Shown one piece after another: positions 59,801 to 64,000 of a stretch of 64,000 bases of DNA. The notes beneath the pieces were generated by a model. That model had not been told where the DNA came from. It did no database searches and saw only the letters and a list, made by a program, of their open reading frames with translations. Position 1 is the stretch's first letter, and each line of letters opens with the position of its first letter. The position numbers and the translations under genes are program-made. Origin of the DNA: Tanytarsus gracilentus (lineage: Eukaryota > Arthropoda > Insecta > Diptera > Chironomidae); NCBI GenBank assembly GCA_038502055.1, contig JAXRKN010000039.1:5295817-5359816 (forward strand), in the 5' to 3' direction.

Positions 59801-62800
59801 CCCCTTCATTTAATTCAAAAAATTCAAATTCATACCAAACTTGATCGAAAAGGAAATCATTAACATTATTATAATCACTAAATGCATATATGGGTTTATC
59901 ATTAACTGGGGGTAATTGGTAAAGATCGCCCGCAAAAATTACAATTCTACCCCCAAAACTCTTATTATTAATGCCATAAATTTCTCTACACCTCTTATCC
60001 ATATTAATTCTTAAATTTCTAGAGATCATTGAATATTCATCCGCAATTATTACTTTAACATCTTTATGTTCTTTACGCATAAGACCAATCAAATCATCAC
60101 TTAATTTAACAATATGTTTACGAAATCTAGTGTCAATTGCAAAAGCACTATGAATGGTTAAGCCATTTATAAGAAATGCTGCAATCCCCGTTGGAGCGCA
60201 CAAAAGAGTCTTGTTTGATTTAAAATCTGTCCCCTCAATTCGATTGAAATAATCATTAACTAACTCATTTATAACATTAATTACAAAAGTTTTACCGACA
60301 CCCGCTTTACCCTGAAGAATGATTTTAGTTCCCTTATCACAATCAGTTTCTTGTTTAGTACTAATCAAATGGAAAATATGGAAAACAATTTCTTGCTGTT
60401 TTTCATTTAACCCACAAATTCTTTCCCACAAATTTACTCTATTAATTAATGGAGGTTGTTTGAGTGCATAAACTGATTTCCCCTTATCTTTATCTTTAGA
60501 AATTTTCTTTTTAGACTTTTTTTCCCCATTTGCAATTCCCAACTCTTCATAAATATCAATTTCATCATTATCACTCAAACCCTCATCTAAAAAATTTTGA
60601 ATTTCTTCTTGTTTCTCAAAACTTAAATTGGAAAGAACCCGTTCTTTAAGAGCTTCTAAACATTCTTCAGTTATAACGTTATATTCGGCATATTTGTTAA
60701 AAATTTCATCTTTGTTTTTTTCAAAAGTTTCCCTAACCTTAGCAAAATTTAAAAGATCTCTTTCTTCATCTCTCCAAGGGAGATACAGCATTACTTTTTC
60801 GCGATAATAATTATTAGGATCAAATTCTTGCTTATAATTTACAAATCGAATTACTTTCGGGCGAGATCGTTTACTGTACAATTCAGAAAGACTAGCAATT
60901 TTATCATTTTCTAATTCTTGCTCATCATTTTCATCCCCTGAACTTTCTTCATTATTATCACAATTAAAATTCTTTTTTTTAGATTTCTTGGTCTTAAAAT
61001 ACCAAGCCGCAAAATCAGCTAAAGTTAGCTTTTCTAATTCTTTGGGTCTTTGAGCATATTCTTGAATAAAACCTTTAACATAAATGTCTTTAGAATCATC
61101 TTCTAAAAGGTCAAGTTCTTCATCTGGTTTGATTAAATATGAACGATCTTGAGGCAAATTAGTATTAATAAATTTTTCATCTTCACTAAAACAAACAATT
61201 GAATAACCCTTAATTTCTTGAACAGCTTGCTGAACGCTTATGCATGAGGTATTATGGAAAACATTTGCAACACTTTTAAAAGTTTCTTGAACAGTCTTAT
61301 TGCCGTTTCTACATTCTTCTATTGCTTTTTCAATCAAAAAATTTACACCCTCATCTACTTTTAAGCAATATTTGAAAAGATAATGAATTGCAGCATAAGC
61401 GTCAATTATAAATTGAAGGTCATGGTTATTTTCTAAACTATCTAACAAAATGGGATTATAATTATTAACCATGACCGCATTAGTTTCCCTCTTGTAAATA
61501 ATTAAAATTTTGAAAACCTCGCATCTAATGCAATCGTAATATTCAGTCATACTCAGATTTAAATCGCTTAACATTTTATCGAATGATTCTAAGACATTAT
61601 TTTTCTTATAGTAATTCATTTTTTCTTTAATTTTAACTAAAATTGCTAGTCTTTCTTTCGTTATAAATTTTGGATCTTTATGGGGATATAAAATCATTGT
61701 TCTATGAGCTACATAGCGAGGAAAATGAAACCGGCATTTTTTACTCTTATTTTTATAACAACTATGGGTATGTCTATGAATTTGAAATTTCATGTTTGGA
61801 TTATTTTCTAAAAACTTTGTGCTAACAAATTGATCTAAGAAATCAATAACGCGGGTTTCATTTTCTTCTTTAATATCTAAAGTCTTAGGATATGGAATTA
61901 AAACTGGCGCATCTTTACACCACAAAACATAATGATAATGAATTGAACCCCTCATCTGAATTTCAGATCTACACATAAAATGATCAACATAATTTTTACC
62001 AAATAAACCATTGGGATTTTTTACAAAATTTAAAAACGCTTTTGACCGATGATTAATGAACTCTGTGGCTAGCACAGGATCATCTCGAACTAACTGGGAT
62101 TTAATATCTTGACTTAGATTACTAGCTTCAACGAGAGATATATCTTTATGGAAAATATTTTTATAAGCTTGTTTTAAAAATTCTGGGGCATTTGCTTCTG
62201 ATATACTTAAGGTAAAAAAGAAAGAGCATAGTCCAAATTGACGAATCATTTGCTTTGCTCTATGCTCTTTCTTTAACAAATATTCATTACTGGTTCTAAC
62301 TTGGGGTAAAATTTTATATGCAATATTTTTGGAAATCAAATGCCCTATCTTCTCAGGATTTTTAATATCCTTCTTTGTCAAGTTTTCTGCTTTAGTTTTA
62401 CGTAAAGCAGTAGTAATGGCACTGCCTAAATCTCTCTTAACTTTTTCTTTAAATTTAAATAAAATTTCTCGCGGGCCAAAACGCGATCTATCCCAATGGT
62501 TTATTTCATTTCTAATAGCGCGAGTATACGAAATAAATCTACAAGAATAATGAATGCCGTCATATTCTTGAGGATATCCACAATAAGCTTTTGGAAAACA
62601 AATCGCATCATAATCAAGAAATTTACAAGCAGGCTCAGGCTTAAGGCCTTGACCGGGAGCAACTACTAAAACATCATTAAAAGCTTGTTTAATATCTGGA
62701 TTATGATTTTTAACGTAATTTTGAATTCTTTCTTGAGTAACATTTGGAAAAACTAAAATATGTTCATTTTTTTCGGGATTTTCTAACTCTTCATCTGAAA

Positions 62801-64000
62801 GGATTTCATCTTCATCTCTTTCTTCATTTAAACTATCTAAAAAATCTTCAGGTAGCAATTCAGGTAAATTTTCAAGCAAATTGTGAATATCCTTAATTTC
62901 TTTAATTTCGTAATCTTCTAAATCAAAATCGGATGCATCAATTTCATCCAATTTTGGTTTAGGAGAAACGTTCGTCTTAAAAACTAATTTAGAATCTATT
63001 TTAACATATGCAAGTAATACTGGGTTCACTTTTAAAGTTTTAGAATCTACATATTTTTCTTCAAAAAGAACATCATTTAATTCAATAAATTTATCTTCAT
63101 GTCTAATGAATGGAACTACCTGTTTCACATCTTCGTGAATCAAAAACTTTAACTCAAAAATATTATTTTCGCCCAAATTTAACTGAATTGGAATGTGGTT
63201 GAACAAATTTGAATAAAAAGTTTTGTTAATTTTAATGGCTTCTGAATTTACGACATGAATTAAAATTATATCTTCCAATTTAAACTCTACTTTATCTGAT
63301 TTTAAATTATTTGAACCACATTCCATGCAATTTTTCATTGCTTCAATTTCTTCTTTACTTAAAGATTCATACGAAAGCAATTGTTTTCTCAAAGTGTTAT
63401 TAAAATCTTTATCAACATTTAAAACTTTAAAAAGTGCAAAAGTTTTTTGTGAAAACCCTACTTTACAATTATTACAATACAATTGCTTTCGAAATGAATA
63501 AAAATCGTGTTCTAAAAACTGTTCTAAAATGAACCCAGCATTAAATTTCATATCTTTAAACGTATTAAAATCATCGCGATTTTCAGAAAAATTGGGAGTT
63601 GTCTTTGGAAATTTTTGATTTATAAAAGTAACCCATTCTGATACTAAATATTCCATTTCATCCCAGATATTTCTGTCTAAACAACTACATACAAACTTCA
63701 AAAATTCACAATTTTCTCGTTTTAACAATTCTTTAAACTTTAAATCAAGTTGGCAACTACCAAAAAATGCATGAAAAAGGCTATTCAATGAGGACATTGA
63801 TCTATATTCAAATATAACTTTTTTATCGTTTTGAATAAAAAAGTAATTTTGAAATATTAAAAGATTCTTGTGAATTTCATCATTTTGACCGCTTTGTTTA
63901 TCTTTTTCCACTTCCTTCTCTACTCTAATTTTATAATTATCATTATCTTTCTTTTCGTTAACTTGATTTGAATTCTTACTATTATTACTGGGTATATAAT
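56823..64000 (-). CDS. Helitron Rep/helicase/endonuclease polyprotein with USP-like ends (partial)
   Basis: About 2391 codons visible; the frame is open through the window edge and no ATG start can be assigned. USP-like 1 (about 63845-62985): MSSLNSLFHAFF with Ser at the Cys position, CNNC and CMEC knuckles. Rep: YCGYPQEYDGIHYSCRF near 62560, HUH as GSIHYHYVLW near 61930, and Y-x3-Y as HYLFKYCLK near 61380. Helicase: GKAGVGKT near 60300, IIADEYSMIS near 60035, IFAGDLYQLPPV near 59930. EEP endonuclease: YHNVNSYKAHG near 58860, ILSETNVF near 58765, GDFNQDL near 58445, IDIVFS near 58330, SDHFAIFF near 58265, a complete acid/His set. USP-like 2 (about 58045-57220): NLSSFNSVLSSFLAL (Ser), CVPC and CNNCGSEIE knuckles, NNHPKSFYR, FLEMDD. 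Acts in nicking, unwinding and strand transfer during rolling-circle transposition. Confidence 0.88.
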   Translation of the reverse strand, partial: YIPSNNSKNSNQVNEKKDNDNYKIRVEKEVEKDKQSGQNDEIHKNLLIFQNYFFIQNDKKVIFEYRSMSSLNSLFHAFFGSCQLDLKFKELLKRENCEFLKFVCSCLDRNIWDEMEYLVSEWVTFINQKFPKTTPNFSENRDDFNTFKDMKFNAGFILEQFLEHDFYSFRKQLYCNNCKVGFSQKTFALFKVLNVDKDFNNTLRKQLLSYESLSKEEIEAMKNCMECGSNNLKSDKVEFKLEDIILIHVVNSEAIKINKTFYSNLFNHIPIQLNLGENNIFELKFLIHEDVKQVVPFIRHEDKFIELNDVLFEEKYVDSKTLKVNPVLLAYVKIDSKLVFKTNVSPKPKLDEIDASDFDLEDYEIKEIKDIHNLLENLPELLPEDFLDSLNEERDEDEILSDEELENPEKNEHILVFPNVTQERIQNYVKNHNPDIKQAFNDVLVVAPGQGLKPEPACKFLDYDAICFPKAYCGYPQEYDGIHYSCRFISYTRAIRNEINHWDRSRFGPREILFKFKEKVKRDLGSAITTALRKTKAENLTKKDIKNPEKIGHLISKNIAYKILPQVRTSNEYLLKKEHRAKQMIRQFGLCSFFFTLSISEANAPEFLKQAYKNIFHKDISLVEASNLSQDIKSQLVRDDPVLATEFINHRSKAFLNFVKNPNGLFGKNYVDHFMCRSEIQMRGSIHYHYVLWCKDAPVLIPYPKTLDIKEENETRVIDFLDQFVSTKFLENNPNMKFQIHRHTHSCYKNKSKKCRFHFPRYVAHRTMILYPHKDPKFITKERLAILVKIKEKMNYYKKNNVLESFDKMLSDLNLSMTEYYDCIRCEVFKILIIYKRETNAVMVNNYNPILLDSLENNHDLQFIIDAYAAIHYLFKYCLKVDEGVNFLIEKAIEECRNGNKTVQETFKSVANVFHNTSCISVQQAVQEIKGYSIVCFSEDEKFINTNLPQDRSYLIKPDEELDLLEDDSKDIYVKGFIQEYAQRPKELEKLTLADFAAWYFKTKKSKKKNFNCDNNEESSGDENDEQELENDKIASLSELYSKRSRPKVIRFVNYKQEFDPNNYYREKVMLYLPWRDEERDLLNFAKVRETFEKNKDEIFNKYAEYNVITEECLEALKERVLSNLSFEKQEEIQNFLDEGLSDNDEIDIYEELGIANGEKKSKKKISKDKDKGKSVYALKQPPLINRVNLWERICGLNEKQQEIVFHIFHLISTKQETDCDKGTKIILQGKAGVGKTFVINVINELVNDYFNRIEGTDFKSNKTLLCAPTGIAAFLINGLTIHSAFAIDTRFRKHIVKLSDDLIGLMRKEHKDVKVIIADEYSMISRNLRINMDKRCREIYGINNKSFGGRIVIFAGDLYQLPPVNDKPIYAFSDYNNVNDFLFDQVWYEFEFFELNEGVRQKNKVYQALLDDFALGKLSKEHANFLKKRIFKSEKDVPEDAIWVYYSNKEVNEFNENKFAKAPGPSYESIAIDTVHIADSKDKENNCKNSIEANKKEIAKEYAKDKSQNTKMRYKLVLKCGLRYKLTSNVSVADGLAKSAMGTLRRIDFDKQTNNPAIVWLEFQYSNVGLVARQSCLEFMKENKISEKLVPLKFYSETITDAFNISIKIHHETIRKQFPITLCEASTLHSTQGLTLNKICIDSRKRELSTALGYVGLSRCDYEGLYLLGKIPEPKSRSQTLVNEMYRLRNAAQLKLSFYNFEQDLGVKIVYHNVNSYKAHGMNVNALNWYWKADIIILSETNVFSSEEVKVRNDFKVVFPLKESLNQSKKRSMGLIIMCRNSCSIKNLSEPNIISNAKNTYHIDLRSFEVENFLIITGYCSPKAPIEKLKIEFLRLLKNKPENFEVTLMGDFNQDLKKLQNSNSFHKLLIDKNLINLLNDSITNNAGSQIDIVFSTCKSSYAGTFASYFSDHFAIFFQTSIDPHKLSVKDKEFFINLNKKSNDLKSKDEVLVIPFKYDVIKPENIKTGILGNVLFKNEISSKVNVNGRLQNVKFYNLSSFNSVLSSFLALYNYTNVFQSLVQGLEMEYPFFKFVLDIHENINNFKFNKSKEWIKFLIEHFPNTCNEIFNNSKDMSNELFSIVVNFLTNWQILFDKVDHAWVSWERKLVKCVPCLNVSDLKQETMIKLKLSKSELTSNLESKIQSLVLSNPFICNNCGSEIETNLSMIVFSPLILVNILLTDKLDSKVSIDKIPRRIVLNNNSYELKIVLCKVNNHPKSFYRIVDNDFLEMDDKSNFETVLKNCKELVEVKILMFIKCESQLLECKEENTIIHKFDNSLIENLPILQEKMSIDETSDEYFIQSIENSLDNKSCEHLSKKIKIDPELHIVEKSVKFRKEIFLEPLKTQLEICKEKSEIIPKVKSNVTIFNFEGAILGDVPFPNRFDAYISLF

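Larger units (their letters stand above)
54959..64000 (-). mobile_element. Helitron-like (Helentron-type) rolling-circle transposon, incomplete
   Basis: Over 9 kb of intronless, very AT-rich minus-strand coding sequence, unlike the short-intron host genes to its left. Module order from the right edge: USP-like 1, acidic linker, Rep nuclease (HUH, then Y-x3-Y), Pif1-type helicase, EEP endonuclease, USP-like 2, frame change, USP-like 3, USP-like 4. Rep plus Pif1 helicase defines Helitrons; a C-terminal apurinic-like endonuclease is known from the Helentron/Helitron2 branch. The reading frame is still open at base 64000, so the 5' end is outside the window, and the 3' terminus is not identified. 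Long nearly intact ORFs suggest a recent insertion. Confidence 0.88.

Noticed and set aside
54959..64000. Retroviral or LINE origin for the large element
   Set aside because: No reverse transcriptase motif is present; HUH, Y-x3-Y and a Pif1-type helicase define a rolling-circle transposon, and the EEP endonuclease is in frame with them.

Overview
The window is eukaryotic, AT-rich and insect-like, most probably from a dipteran. Coding exons are split by introns of about 50-100 bp with GTAAGT/GTGAGT donors and T-rich AG acceptors, and nearly every host protein looks closest to a fly or mosquito family. A recognisable Msh4, a gene the higher flies are reported to have lost, points to a lower (nematoceran) fly; this is an inference. 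CDS spans below run from start codon to stop codon, with exon limits in the evidence; exon edges were placed by eye and could be off by a base or two.

Layout. 0.2-3.7 kb (minus): three small single-pass membrane proteins, two with a clear InaF (TRP-channel accessory) motif, interrupted by a short non-autonomous repeat element (2.2-3.05 kb) with an internal 129-bp minisatellite, a GACG microsatellite and a terminal hairpin. 9.1-11.6 kb (plus): REPTOR/CREBRF bZIP factor. 14.1-15.9 kb (minus): POT/SLC15 transporter. 16.5-17.6 kb (minus): COP9 signalosome subunit 6. 18.0-20.1 kb (minus): two-dsRBD protein, probably DIP1. 20-34 kb: a 14-kb gene-poor stretch holding one tiny zinc-finger ORF, probably the 5' regulatory and UTR region of the next gene. 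34.0-36.9 kb (plus): FoxN2/3-type forkhead factor (CHES-1-like). 38.1-53.4 kb: a gene-dense block with Msh4 (-), a small basic protein (+), Rpb4 (-), Paf1 (+), a C2H2 zinc-finger protein (+), CDIN1 nuclease (-) and TRAPPC8 (+), several of them in divergent pairs sharing short promoters. 53.9-54.4 kb (minus): a small, apparently frame-broken gene.

54.96-64.0 kb (minus, running off the right edge): a large intronless Helitron-like (Helentron-type) transposon. Its long ORF carries a Rep nuclease (HUH and Y-x3-Y), a Pif1-type helicase and an apurinic-like (EEP) endonuclease. Around these lie four copies of a roughly 280-residue module that I read as a ubiquitin-specific-protease (peptidase C19) fold: one before Rep, one after the endonuclease, and two in a second ORF reached by a one-base frame change. 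Two modules keep Cys-His-Asp and two have Ser in place of Cys. I do not know of a described Helitron with this arrangement, and it is the main discovery candidate here.
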